Shown one piece after another: positions 1 to 8,884 of a stretch of DNA of 64,000 bases. Positions within the stretch are counted from its first letter, which is position 1, and each line of letters begins with the position of its first letter. The notes under the pieces are model-generated. The model made no database searches. It was not told the origin of the DNA and worked only from the letters and a program-made list of their open reading frames with translations. Location of the stretch: assembly GCA_041661865.1 (NCBI GenBank), contig JBAZTO010000012.1, positions 6,084 through 70,083 on the forward strand, given 5' to 3'. The position numbers and the translations under genes were made by a program. Origin of the DNA: JBAZTO01 sp041661865. Its GTDB lineage: Bacteria; Planctomycetota; Phycisphaerae; SM23-33.

Positions 1-893
1 TGATGATCACGGACGTCCTGATGTCGAATATCGGCGGACTGGAGTTGCTTGCCTATGCCGGGACGCACGCCCCGCGGTGCAAGGTCATCCTGATCACGGG
101 GAGCTCCAGGCGGGAATACATCGCCCAGGCCATGCTGCTGGGCGCTTACGACTACATCGAGAAACCGTTCGTGCCCGGCGAACTGGTGGAGGCGGCCTCA
201 AAGGCCTTCGAGGGCGGGGGCAACAGACCGATCCTGCTCGACCGGGCCGCGGCGGCCCTGGAACTAGACTCGCAGGTTCGTCAGGCCTCGCTGGACAGCG
301 TTCGCGCCTTGGTTCGCGCGGTCGAGGCAAAGGATCCCTACACCCGGCGCCACAGCGAGCAGGTTGCTCACTACGCGGTAAACCTGGCCCTCGCCCTGGG
401 ACTGTCCGCGACGATGATCAAGTCCATTCGGGTGGCCTCGCTTCTGCACGACATCGGCAAGATCGGCGTGCCCGACCACATCCTCGCCAAGCCCGGGCCA
501 CTCACGGCGGAGGAGTTCTACTGCGTCAGGAACCATCCGGTCCTGGGGGCGGAGATCCTCGCCAACATCACCCTGTTCAGCAAGGAATCCCTGTGGGTCC
601 GGCACCATCACGAACGGTGGGACGGCAAGGGCTATCCGGACGGCCTGACGGGAGAGAATTGTCCCCTGGCCTCGCGAATTATGCAGGTGGCCGACAGCAT
701 CGATGCGATGCTCATGGAACGGACCTATAGAGCGGCCTATTCCGTCGAGAAGATGATCGGCGAGTTGGTCCGCTGCGCCGGCACGCAGTTTGACCCCAGA
801 ATCGCGACCGCCGCGGTCACATGGTGTCAGGCCCATCGTGAGGCGTTGTTCCTGCCGGAGAATGCGGCGCCCGCCATCCAGGAGGTCGCATGA
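1..893 (+). CDS. Response regulator with HD-GYP c-di-GMP phosphodiesterase domain (5' partial)
   Basis: The gene enters from the left edge, so the first part of its receiver domain is missing; what remains starts at the phospho-acceptor region (ITDVLM, with the Asp as probable acceptor) and includes the conserved Lys in YIEKPF. A linker helix leads to an HD-GYP domain over roughly residues 100-270 of the visible part. The HD signature HDIGK and the GYP signature HHERWDGKGYP are both intact, so the enzyme should hydrolyse cyclic di-GMP in the cytoplasm under control of a partner kinase. The TGA stop overlaps the ATG of a tiny downstream ORF. The neighbouring kinases and GGDEF proteins suggest one c-di-GMP signalling island. 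The family call is firm; the signal and the output target cannot be read here. Confidence 0.93.
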   Translation, partial: MITDVLMSNIGGLELLAYAGTHAPRCKVILITGSSRREYIAQAMLLGAYDYIEKPFVPGELVEAASKAFEGGGNRPILLDRAAAALELDSQVRQASLDSVRALVRAVEAKDPYTRRHSEQVAHYAVNLALALGLSATMIKSIRVASLLHDIGKIGVPDHILAKPGPLTAEEFYCVRNHPVLGAEILANITLFSKESLWVRHHHERWDGKGYPDGLTGENCPLASRIMQVADSIDAMLMERTYRAAYSVEKMIGELVRCAGTQFDPRIATAAVTWCQAHREALFLPENAAPAIQEVA

Positions 894-1066
894 AACGGCC
901 AATGACGATCGGGTCTGGTCACAACGAAGCGGCACTCGCTTCATGCGGCCGGCAAGAGGGGATCGGCCTGGCGACTTCTCAGCGCGGCGTCGTCACCGCG
1001 CGAGCGTCTCAAGTCCAAGCTGAACACGCCATGAAACCCTTGCACCATGACGCGAGGAAGACGTGA
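890..1066 (+). CDS. Possible 58-residue linking ORF
   Basis: This short frame starts with an ATG overlapping the TGA of the upstream HD-GYP gene and ends with a TGA overlapping the GTG of the downstream hybrid kinase, so it would bridge the two by 4-base overlaps. The predicted peptide is hydrophilic, rich in Ala, Gln, His and Arg, with no membrane segment or motif I recognise. The double overlap is the only argument for translation. It may simply be a coupling leader or chance open sequence. Confidence 0.3.
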   Translation: MKRPMTIGSGHNEAALASCGRQEGIGLATSQRGVVTARASQVQAEHAMKPLHHDARKT

Positions 1067-4000
1067 GAATACTCCATAGAGACAAAGCGATGATTCCTGA
1101 CAAACAGCAGCAGATGGACGGGCCCGGGTGGGAAGATGCGGACTTGTGCGCAGGTTCACCCGATCAGGCACGCAAGATCCTCCATGCAGCGGCGTGGTTG
1201 GCCCTGCTGTTGCTGATCTGTCCCCTGCCGACGATACTGAAAATCACTGGGACCAGCTACAGTCATGGGACGATCGAGTGGGTTGGAGCCATGTTTGCGG
1301 TCGTCGCGGGCTTGGCGGCGATCTCGCGGTTCTATGTCCTGGGCAATCGGCTGTACTTGTTCATCGGCCTGGCCTTTCTGGTCAACGGCGCCGAGGACTT
1401 CGCTCACGGTATTCTCTCGCTGGCCGGCTCCAAGTGGCTCAGCGCCGACGCGCTGTCTCACTCCATACCCGGAACCTACGTTACCGGCCGGCTTCTGTGC
1501 GGGGCGCTGCTGGTGCTGGCCCCGTTCGCCCGGCGGCTGTTCGGCCCCAGTAGCTCTCCGGGGCGAGAAACAGCCTGGGCGTCGGGGATCGTCCTGTTGG
1601 CCACGTTGGCGGCGACGACGGCGGCTTTCCTGTTGCCGTTGCCGCGGTTCATTCATCCCGAGTGGTTCATTTCCCGTCCGGTGGACCTGTTGGCCGGAAT
1701 ATTGTTCATGGCGGCCTTTGTCGTCATCATGCGCGAATACCGTCGGAACGGCTACGCGTTCTACTGGTGGCTCCTGCTTGCAATTGGGGCGGACGTGTAT
1801 GGGCAGTTGGCCATGTCCGTTTCCAAGTCGCTATACGACTCCCCCTTCGAGACCGCGCACATTTACAAGCTGATCGGATACCTCCTCCCTCTGCTGGGCT
1901 TCTGTCTGCTCCAGATCAAGGTGATGGAGGATCTCGTCAGGCACCGAAAGGGCCTTCAGCGGGCGATCGACACCCTGGGCGAGAGCGAGAATCGATTCCG
2001 GGTTCTCTTTGAAGGCTCCCATGACGCCATGATGACCCTGGAACCGCCGTTGTGGCGGTTCACATCCGTAAACCCGGCGATGGTGCGTCTGTTTAACGCA
2101 AAGAACATGGAGGAACTGACCTCCAGCACTCCCTGGGGTCTGTCGCCCGAGCGGCAGCCGGACGGGCGTGCTTCGGCCGAGAAGGCCAGGGAATTGATCG
2201 AAACCGCCATACGCGAGGGCTCTGTCTTCTTCGAGTGGACGCACAAGCGGGCCGACGGCGAGGAGTTCCCCTGCACGGTGTTGCTATCGAGGCTCGATAC
2301 CGGCGACAGGCATATCTTGCAGGCGACCCTGCGCGACATCACCGAGCAGAAACGCACGGAGCGTGAGTTGCATCGCCTGGCTGTGATTGTCGAACAGACC
2401 ACGGAAGGGATCGCCGTGGCGGATCTGGACGGCGGCAACCTCCTTTTTGCCAACAACGCCTGGGCCAGGATACACGGATACGAGTCGAGCGAAGAACTCA
2501 TCGGGAAGCACCTGGGAATCTCCCACACGGACGAGCAACTCAAGACGGATGTGGTGCCGTTCAACGCAATAGTCAGGCGGCAGGGTCATCACACGGGCGA
2601 AGTGGGACACGTGCGAAGGGATGGAACGACATTCCAGGCGCAAATGTCGGTCGTCGTCCTCAAGGATGAGCGAGGTGAACCGTACGGTCTGGCGGCTTTT
2701 ATGTCGGACATCACCGATCGCAAGCGGGCGGAGGAGGAACGCAGAAAATCGCTCCGTCGGCAACAGGGCATCAGCCTGCTCCAGCAGTCCCTTCTTGGGC
2801 CGGCCTCGCTCGAGGACAAACTCAAGGCCATTACCGACGGCGTCGTGGAAATTTTCAACGCCGATTTCTGCCGAGTCTGGCTCATTCGGCCGGGCGACCT
2901 GTGCGAGCGGGATTGCCTGCATGCCCAGGTTCACGAAGGACCGCATGTCTGCCGTTACCGTGACCGGTGCCTGCACCTGCTGGCGAGTTCAGGGCGATAT
3001 ACACACACGGACGGCAAGGCTCACCGCCGCGTGCCGTTCGGGTGTTACAAGATCGGCCGCATCGCCTCGGACGATGAACGCAAGTTTCTCACGAACGACG
3101 TATTGAACGACCCCCGCGTTCATAACCATGAATGGGCGCGCGAATTGGGACTCGCGTCGTTCGCGGGCTACCAGCTTCGGGTTCCCGGCGGGCAGACACT
3201 GGGGGTTCTGGCACTGTTTTCCAAGAACCACATTTCGGGCGAGGAAGAAGCCCTGCTGGACGGACTCAGCAGCGCGGTTGCGTTCGTTGTTCAGCAAGCG
3301 GCCGCCGAGGAGATGATCCGCCAGAGCGAGCAGCAATTCCGGGTTCTCTTTGAAAGCTCCCATGACGCCATGATGACCCTGGAGCCGCCTCTGTGGAAGT
3401 TCACCTCCGCCAACTCGGCAACGGTGGCGATGTTTGGGGCTAAGAACGTGGAGGAATTCATCTCCCGTGGACCTGGGGACTTGTCGCCCGAGACTCAGCC
3501 GGACGGGCGAGCTTCGGCCGAGAAGGCCAGGGAAATGATCGAAACCGCCGTGCGCGAGGGATCTCACTTCTTCGAGTGGACGCACAAGCGGATCAACGGC
3601 GAGGAGTTCCCCGCCACCGTGTTGCTTTCGAGGCTCGAAACCGGCGGCAGACAGGCCTTGCAGGCGACCGTACGCGATATTACCGAGCAGAAACGAGCCG
3701 AGGAGGCGATCTCGTTCAAGACGATGCTCCTGGAAGCCCAGTCGGAAACGACTCTCGACGGATTACTGGCCGTGGATAGCGAAGGACATACCATTCTTCA
3801 CAACAAGCGTTTCGGCGAACTCTGGAAGATACCTCAGACTGTCCTGGATTCAGGAGACGACGAAAGCATGGTGGGACACGTCTTGAGTCAACTTAGGAAT
3901 CCCGCGGAATTCGGCCGCAAAATCGCGTATCTCTATGAGCACCACGACGAGAAGAGCATGGACGAGATCGACTTTATCGATGGGAGGTGCATCGACAGGT

Positions 4001-5751
4001 ATTCCTCGCCTTTAACAGGCGCCAACGGGGAATATCACGGCAGAATCTGGTATTTCAGGGACATCACTGATCGCAAGCGAGCCGAGGAGGCGATACGCCA
4101 ATCCAAGGCCGAAGCCGAACAGGCCAACGCCGCCAAGAGCGCGTTCCTGGCCAACATGAGCCACGAGATTCGCACGCCCATGACGGCGATCCTGGGATTC
4201 GCTGAAATGGTTGAAAGTTCCATCGAGTGCTGCGCCACGTGCCCCGAACACCAGGCCTGCCCCACGCGTGGACAGAACAAGGAATACCTACAGGTCATCC
4301 GTCGCAACGGCGAGCACCTGCTGGGGCTTGTCAACAACATCCTGGATCTCTCAAAGGTCGAGGCCGGCAAAATGGATATCGAACGGATTCCTTGTTCGCC
4401 CGTGCGGATTGTCGAGGATGTTGTGTCGTTAATGCGGGTTCGCGCCCTCGAAAAGGGGCTATCCCTCAAGACCCGCTACGACTTCCCGCTTCCCAAGATG
4501 ATTCAGAGCGATCGGGCCAGGATCCGCCAGATCCTGGTGAACCTGGTGGGCAACGCCGTGAAGTTCACTTCCCAGGGCCACGTGGAGATCGTCGTGCGTT
4601 ACGTTCGAGACGCCCAGGCGGGAGGGGCGACAATTGCCTTTGAAGTGGAGGACACCGGCATCGGCATGACCGACGAGCAGGCCGAGCGGATCTTCCAGCC
4701 GTTCGTCCAGGCCGACGCCTCCACAACGTGCCAGTATGGCGGCACCGGGCTGGGCCTGGTCATCAGCAAGCGGCTGGCGGAGGCCTTGGGCGGCGACATC
4801 AAGTTCCAAGCGCGCCCCGGGGAGGGCAGCACATTCACCTTCGCGCTCAAGACGGAACCGGTCGAATCGGCGGACCTGCTCCATGACATCTCGGATGCGA
4901 CGGCACACGCGCCTCACCTGATGTTATCGTCTCCCTCGGACGTCAAGTTGCGAGGAAAAGTGCTGCTGGCCGAGGACGGCCCGGACAACCAGAGGCTCAT
5001 CTCCGCCATTCTGAACGCGGCAGGGGTTGAGGTCGACGTGGTCGCCAATGGCCGGCTGGCCGTGGAGAAGGCCCTGGCGGCGCAGTCGGCGGGCGCGCCC
5101 TACGACGTGATTCTCATGGACATGCAGATGCCGGAAATGGACGGCTACCAGGCGACGCGAAAACTGCGAGAGTCGCTCTACGAAGGGCCCATTATCGCCC
5201 TGACGGCCCACGCGATGGCCGAGGACCGCCACAGCTGCCTGGCGGCCGGTTGCGACGACTACGCGACCAAGCCGGTGGACCGCATGGGTCTGCTACGCAT
5301 GCTGGGCAGGCGGATGGGTTGCCCGGTGGTCGATCTCGAGGCCGGCCCCGCGGCGGCGGCCCCGGCAGCGGCAGCGGTGGATGAGAGCGTTGCGGCGGCC
5401 CCGGCAGTTTCCGACCAGGGCATTCGGTCTGATTTTTGCAACGACCCGGAGATGACGGAGGTGATCGGCGTCTTTGTGGCCCGCTTGCCGGAAGTTCTGG
5501 CGGACATGTCGGAGTCGCTGGCGCATAACGGTCACGAGGAACTGCGGCGGCTGGCCCACCAACTCAAGGGCGCCGGCGGGAGCTACGGCTACGCCTGCCT
5601 GACCGACGCGGCTCGCGAGCTGGAATCGTATGCCAGGGGCGAGGACGCCGAGGCGGCGAGGCTTGCCCTGAAAAGGCTGGCGAGTCTGTGCGAAAGAGTT
5701 CAAGCGGGACATGCGATGGATGCCCTGTCCCAGAAGGCGAGAAAGACATGA
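1063..5751 (+). CDS. Membrane-bound multi-PAS/GAF hybrid sensor histidine kinase with receiver and HPt domains
   Basis: This 1562-residue protein has seven or eight membrane helices in a MASE3-like N-terminal sensor (about residues 40-285). These are followed by PAS (311-435), PAS (438-560), a Cys-rich GAF (575-745), PAS (758-880), PAS (885-1008), HisKA with phospho-acceptor His1034 (MSHEIRTPM), HATPase with NAVKFT and GGTGLGL boxes (1130-1262), receiver with Asp1353, and HPt with His1499 (AHQLKGAGG). All phosphorelay residues are present, so it should run a complete internal His-Asp-His relay. The HisKA has a Cys-rich insertion (CCATCPEHQACP) near residues 1052-1065. The start is GTG; an in-frame ATG 27 bases downstream is an alternative. 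The stop overlaps the start of the diguanylate cyclase, suggesting that gene as partner. The ligand is unknown. Confidence 0.95.
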   Translation: MRILHRDKAMIPDKQQQMDGPGWEDADLCAGSPDQARKILHAAAWLALLLLICPLPTILKITGTSYSHGTIEWVGAMFAVVAGLAAISRFYVLGNRLYLFIGLAFLVNGAEDFAHGILSLAGSKWLSADALSHSIPGTYVTGRLLCGALLVLAPFARRLFGPSSSPGRETAWASGIVLLATLAATTAAFLLPLPRFIHPEWFISRPVDLLAGILFMAAFVVIMREYRRNGYAFYWWLLLAIGADVYGQLAMSVSKSLYDSPFETAHIYKLIGYLLPLLGFCLLQIKVMEDLVRHRKGLQRAIDTLGESENRFRVLFEGSHDAMMTLEPPLWRFTSVNPAMVRLFNAKNMEELTSSTPWGLSPERQPDGRASAEKARELIETAIREGSVFFEWTHKRADGEEFPCTVLLSRLDTGDRHILQATLRDITEQKRTERELHRLAVIVEQTTEGIAVADLDGGNLLFANNAWARIHGYESSEELIGKHLGISHTDEQLKTDVVPFNAIVRRQGHHTGEVGHVRRDGTTFQAQMSVVVLKDERGEPYGLAAFMSDITDRKRAEEERRKSLRRQQGISLLQQSLLGPASLEDKLKAITDGVVEIFNADFCRVWLIRPGDLCERDCLHAQVHEGPHVCRYRDRCLHLLASSGRYTHTDGKAHRRVPFGCYKIGRIASDDERKFLTNDVLNDPRVHNHEWARELGLASFAGYQLRVPGGQTLGVLALFSKNHISGEEEALLDGLSSAVAFVVQQAAAEEMIRQSEQQFRVLFESSHDAMMTLEPPLWKFTSANSATVAMFGAKNVEEFISRGPGDLSPETQPDGRASAEKAREMIETAVREGSHFFEWTHKRINGEEFPATVLLSRLETGGRQALQATVRDITEQKRAEEAISFKTMLLEAQSETTLDGLLAVDSEGHTILHNKRFGELWKIPQTVLDSGDDESMVGHVLSQLRNPAEFGRKIAYLYEHHDEKSMDEIDFIDGRCIDRYSSPLTGANGEYHGRIWYFRDITDRKRAEEAIRQSKAEAEQANAAKSAFLANMSHEIRTPMTAILGFAEMVESSIECCATCPEHQACPTRGQNKEYLQVIRRNGEHLLGLVNNILDLSKVEAGKMDIERIPCSPVRIVEDVVSLMRVRALEKGLSLKTRYDFPLPKMIQSDRARIRQILVNLVGNAVKFTSQGHVEIVVRYVRDAQAGGATIAFEVEDTGIGMTDEQAERIFQPFVQADASTTCQYGGTGLGLVISKRLAEALGGDIKFQARPGEGSTFTFALKTEPVESADLLHDISDATAHAPHLMLSSPSDVKLRGKVLLAEDGPDNQRLISAILNAAGVEVDVVANGRLAVEKALAAQSAGAPYDVILMDMQMPEMDGYQATRKLRESLYEGPIIALTAHAMAEDRHSCLAAGCDDYATKPVDRMGLLRMLGRRMGCPVVDLEAGPAAAAPAAAAVDESVAAAPAVSDQGIRSDFCNDPEMTEVIGVFVARLPEVLADMSESLAHNGHEELRRLAHQLKGAGGSYGYACLTDAARELESYARGEDAEAARLALKRLASLCERVQAGHAMDALSQKARKT

Positions 5752-6647
5752 AGATAGTCATCATAGACGACAGCCCCGACGCGCTGGCGGTGGCGAAGAC
5801 CCGCCTGGCGCATGAAGGCCACGAAATCCTCTGCGCCGCCGGCGGTGGAGAAGGATTGGAGACGGTCGGCCGCGAGAAGCCGGACCTGATCCTGCTGGAC
5901 GTGGACATGCCCGGCATGTCCGGTTTTGACGTGTGCCGATGGCTCAAGGACGACGCGGCCACTTGTTCGATCCCGGTGATCTTCCTGTCCGGCTCAAATG
6001 ACATTGGCGACAAGGTCAAGGGACTGGATCTGGGAGCGGTCGATTTCGTGACCAAGCCCTTCGACGCGTTCGAGCTGCGGGCGCGTGTCCGGGCCGCCTT
6101 GCGGACCAAGCATCTCCAGGATCTGCTTCGGAGATTCGCCCTGATCGACCCCCTGACGGAACTGCCCAACCGCCGAGCCCTGGACGATCGCCTTGCCCAG
6201 GAGTGGGCCAGACTCTTGCGGCACGGCGGAGACCTGTCGGTCATCATGGTGGACATCGACAGGTTCAAAAGTATTAACGACCGGTTCGGGCACCCCGCCG
6301 GTGACGAGGTGCTGCGTCAAGTGGCCTGCCTGATGGCCGCGTGCTGCCGTGAGACCGACACGCCGGCCCGCTACGGCGGCGATGAGTTCGCCGTCCTTGC
6401 CCCGGAAACTCCCACCAAGGCCGCCATGGACTTCGCCGAGCGGCTACAGAAGAGCGTTTGCTCCCAGCCGCTGACGGTCCACGGCAATTCCGTGAACGTG
6501 ACGGTCAGCCTCGGCGTGGCGGGTCATGAAGGAATCAACTCGCCGGAAGAATTGATCCATGCAGCCGACCAGGCCTTGTACCTGGCCAAGTCCGCCGGCA
6601 GGAACTGTGTCATGGGATCGGTAATCTCGTCAACGACAGTGCCTTAA
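5748..6647 (+). CDS. Response regulator diguanylate cyclase (REC-GGDEF)
   Basis: The product is 299 residues: a receiver (1-120) with acceptor Asp in LLDVDMPGMSG and conserved Lys in TKPFD, then a GGDEF domain (about 130-290). The active-site signature RYGGDEF is intact, and an RETD motif lies five residues before GGDEF, which is the RxxD inhibitory I-site, so the enzyme should make c-di-GMP and be product-inhibited. The ATG overlaps the TGA of the hybrid kinase, which implies translational coupling and makes that kinase's HPt the likely phosphodonor. The extreme C-terminus (CVMGS) reappears as non-coding DNA downstream of the second cyclase gene. Confidence 0.95.
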   Translation: MKIVIIDDSPDALAVAKTRLAHEGHEILCAAGGGEGLETVGREKPDLILLDVDMPGMSGFDVCRWLKDDAATCSIPVIFLSGSNDIGDKVKGLDLGAVDFVTKPFDAFELRARVRAALRTKHLQDLLRRFALIDPLTELPNRRALDDRLAQEWARLLRHGGDLSVIMVDIDRFKSINDRFGHPAGDEVLRQVACLMAACCRETDTPARYGGDEFAVLAPETPTKAAMDFAERLQKSVCSQPLTVHGNSVNVTVSLGVAGHEGINSPEELIHAADQALYLAKSAGRNCVMGSVISSTTVP

Positions 6648-6850
6648 AGACGGTGCGCGGAGAGGCCTCGCCGCTGCCGGCCAGCTTGTCCGGTTATTCC
6701 GACGCTGTTTGCGATACCGTGTTGTCGGAGCGCTACAATGACTTACGCGTTAGTTTGAGCAACCGGGCGGTTCACAGGCCTGCTGGTTTTCCGAAAGGCG
6801 GTGGGGTGGTGCCGAGAACACTCATCTCGGCCAGGGACGGCTCGACAGTA
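6595..6850. repeat. Duplicated block, copy A (cyclase 3' end, promoter, kinase start)
   Basis: This stretch is repeated in degenerate form at 10215-10500. The first 24 bases (6595-6618, coding for the cyclase C-terminus) are identical to 10215-10238. Strong similarity resumes over the promoter (6709-6739 against 10342-10372) and over the start codon and first codons of the downstream gene (6809 against 10451). Copy A retains working genes on both sides and is probably the source. Confidence 0.75.
6709..6739 (+). promoter_or_regulatory. Candidate promoter, duplicated at 10342
   Basis: TTGCGA (6709-6714) and TACAAT (6734-6739) are separated by 19 bases. The same arrangement with the same spacing, in nearly identical surrounding sequence, occurs at 10342-10372. 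The -10 box is good and the spacer long. It lies 70 bases before the GTG start of the downstream kinase. Conservation between the two copies is the main support. Confidence 0.4.
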
Positions 6851-8401
6851 CGGTATCCCCCGTACATTCTCGGGGCGATCTTCCTCGTCCTGGCGACGGG
6901 CAGTGTCGCAGCCGCCTACTCCTATTACGGCGCCCACGAGCAACATTATCGCGTCGGGGTGGAGCGCCAGCTTCTGGCCGTTGTTGAGTTGAAGGCCGAT
7001 GAGTTGGCGAATTGGAGGGCCGAACGATTAGGCAACGCTTCGGCCTTTTTCGGCAACGACCTTTTTTCCTCTCTGGTGCGGAGGGGGTTCGAGAACCCGC
7101 GGGGCGTGGAGGCGCAAAGCCAACCGCGGAAATCGCTGAGCCAAGTCCAGGGAGCCTACGCGCCGGCAAGGGAACGCGGCGGGATCATGGTCGCGATGGC
7201 CGGCCTCCTGGTCCTGGCGACGGGAGCATGCATTGCCCTGATCTGGTGGCAGCAGCGTCTGTATGTCCGCCGGAAGACGCCCGAGGCGGCGGTAGCCCTG
7301 CGCGCCTCGGAGAGTCAGTATCGTCGTCTCTTTGAGACGGCACAAGACGGCATCCTGATCCTGGATGCCCAGACGGGCAAGGTCATGGACGTCAATCCGT
7401 TCCTGACCAAGATGTTGGGTTTTGGGCGTGAGCACTTCATCGGAAAGACGACCTCGGAACTGGGATTGCTCAAGGATACCCTCGCCAACCAGGCCAACTT
7501 CGCGGAACTACAGCAAAAGGGCTACATCCGTTACGAGAACCTGCCGCTGAAAACCGCTGATCACCGGCAGATCGACGTGGAGTTCATCAGCAACGTCTAT
7601 AGGGTGGACCACCATCAGGTGATCCAATGCAACGTCCGCGACATCACCGAGCGAAAGCAGGCGGAGAAGACACTAAAGGGAAAAACCGAGGAGTTGGCGC
7701 GAAAGAACGAGGAACTGGCCCGCTTCATCTACACCGTCTCGCACGACCTGAAGAGTCCGCTGGTGACGATCTCCACCTTCCTGGGCTACCTGGAGAATGA
7801 CGCCGCAAGGCAGGATGCCAAGCGGATGGGCAAAGACGTGGGCTACATCCGCAACGCGGCGGACAAGATGTCCCGCCTTCTGGACGAACTGCTGGAGCTT
7901 TCCCGCGTCGGGCTCAAGATGAACCCTTCCGTGGATGTGTCGCTCCAGACCGTCGCGGCCGAGGCCCTGGCGCTGGTGGCCGGGCGAGTCGCCGCGCGGG
8001 GCGTCCAGGTCCAGGTGACCCAGGAGCCGGTGCTGCTCCACGGCGATCGCCAGCGCCTGGTGGAGGTCTTCCAGAACCTTCTGGACAACGCCGTCAAGTT
8101 CATGGGCGACCAGCCGGCGCCACGCATCGAGATCGGGACCGAACAGGTCGGGGAGGAAACGGTGCTGCTGGTGCGGGACAACGGCGGCGGGATCGACCCG
8201 CGGCACCAGGGGAGGCTCTTTGGCCTGTTCGAGAAGCTCGATCCCCACTCGGAGGGCACGGGCCTGGGCCTGTCGATGGTGCGGAGAGTGGTGGAGGTGC
8301 ATGGCGGCAGGGTCTGGGTGGAATCGGCCGGGGCCGGCATGGGCACGACGTTCCGCTTCACCCTGGCCCATACCAAACGACCGGCCGCCAGGTCAGCATA
8401 A
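6809..8401 (+). CDS. Membrane PAS sensor histidine kinase with shortened periplasmic domain
   Basis: I place the start at GTG 6809, because the homologous duplicated sequence at 10451 has an ATG at the same position after a clear AAAGGGGA ribosome site. The 530-residue product has a membrane helix (about 18-40), a short extracytoplasmic stretch of about 90 residues, a second helix (about 125-148), PAS (about 165-290), HisKA with acceptor His in YTVSHDLKSP, and HATPase with NAVKF and GTGLGLSMV. Related kinases with the same N-terminal wording (ADELANWRAERLG) have, as I recall the family, a much longer sensor region between the helices, so most of it appears deleted here. The next gene is a stand-alone receiver of the phytochrome-partner type, its probable phosphorylation target. 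Confidence 0.9.
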   Translation: MPRTLISARDGSTVRYPPYILGAIFLVLATGSVAAAYSYYGAHEQHYRVGVERQLLAVVELKADELANWRAERLGNASAFFGNDLFSSLVRRGFENPRGVEAQSQPRKSLSQVQGAYAPARERGGIMVAMAGLLVLATGACIALIWWQQRLYVRRKTPEAAVALRASESQYRRLFETAQDGILILDAQTGKVMDVNPFLTKMLGFGREHFIGKTTSELGLLKDTLANQANFAELQQKGYIRYENLPLKTADHRQIDVEFISNVYRVDHHQVIQCNVRDITERKQAEKTLKGKTEELARKNEELARFIYTVSHDLKSPLVTISTFLGYLENDAARQDAKRMGKDVGYIRNAADKMSRLLDELLELSRVGLKMNPSVDVSLQTVAAEALALVAGRVAARGVQVQVTQEPVLLHGDRQRLVEVFQNLLDNAVKFMGDQPAPRIEIGTEQVGEETVLLVRDNGGGIDPRHQGRLFGLFEKLDPHSEGTGLGLSMVRRVVEVHGGRVWVESAGAGMGTTFRFTLAHTKRPAARSA

Positions 8402-8413
8402 AGGAAAGCAACC

Positions 8414-8866
8414 ATGATCCAGGGTAAACCACCTGTCGTTGTCCTGCTGGTCGAAGACGACCTGGCGCACGCCGAGATCGTTCGGCGTAACATCGAGAGC
8501 TTCCGCATGGCCAACCGGCTCATTCACGTGGAGGATGGGCAGGTGGCGATAGACTACCTCCGACGACGACGACGGAACTCCCCCGCCGACCTCGATGACT
8601 TCCCACCTCCGGACATGGTGCTCCTGGACCTGCGCCTGCCCAAGGTGGACGGGCTGGAGGTGTTGCGCCAGATCAAGGAGGATGAGACGATCAAGCGGAT
8701 TCCCGTCGTCGTACTCAGCACGTCCAGCACCGAGGAGGACGTGGCCAAGGCGTACGCCCACGGAGCGTTCAGTTACCTGGTGAAACCGATGGACTTCGAG
8801 AACTTCACCAGGCTGATGGAAGCCCTTGGCGCCTACTGGCTGGCGTGGAACCGGTTTCCTGAGTGA
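8414..8866 (+). CDS. Single-domain response regulator (Rcp1-like)
   Basis: A 150-residue receiver with the acidic pair VEDD near the N-terminus, acceptor Asp in VLLDLRLPKVDG, and switch/Lys positions VVLSTSS and YLVKPMD. The extended loop before the acceptor Asp and the length match the receivers that accompany phytochrome-type kinases. It has no output domain, so it acts by protein contact or as a phosphate shuttle. The ATG follows AAGGAA at 7-base spacing and lies 12 bases after the kinase stop, so it is cotranscribed with that kinase. Confidence 0.93.
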   Translation: MIQGKPPVVVLLVEDDLAHAEIVRRNIESFRMANRLIHVEDGQVAIDYLRRRRRNSPADLDDFPPPDMVLLDLRLPKVDGLEVLRQIKEDETIKRIPVVVLSTSSTEEDVAKAYAHGAFSYLVKPMDFENFTRLMEALGAYWLAWNRFPE

Positions 8867-8884
8867 GCCGCGGAAAGGATCCTG

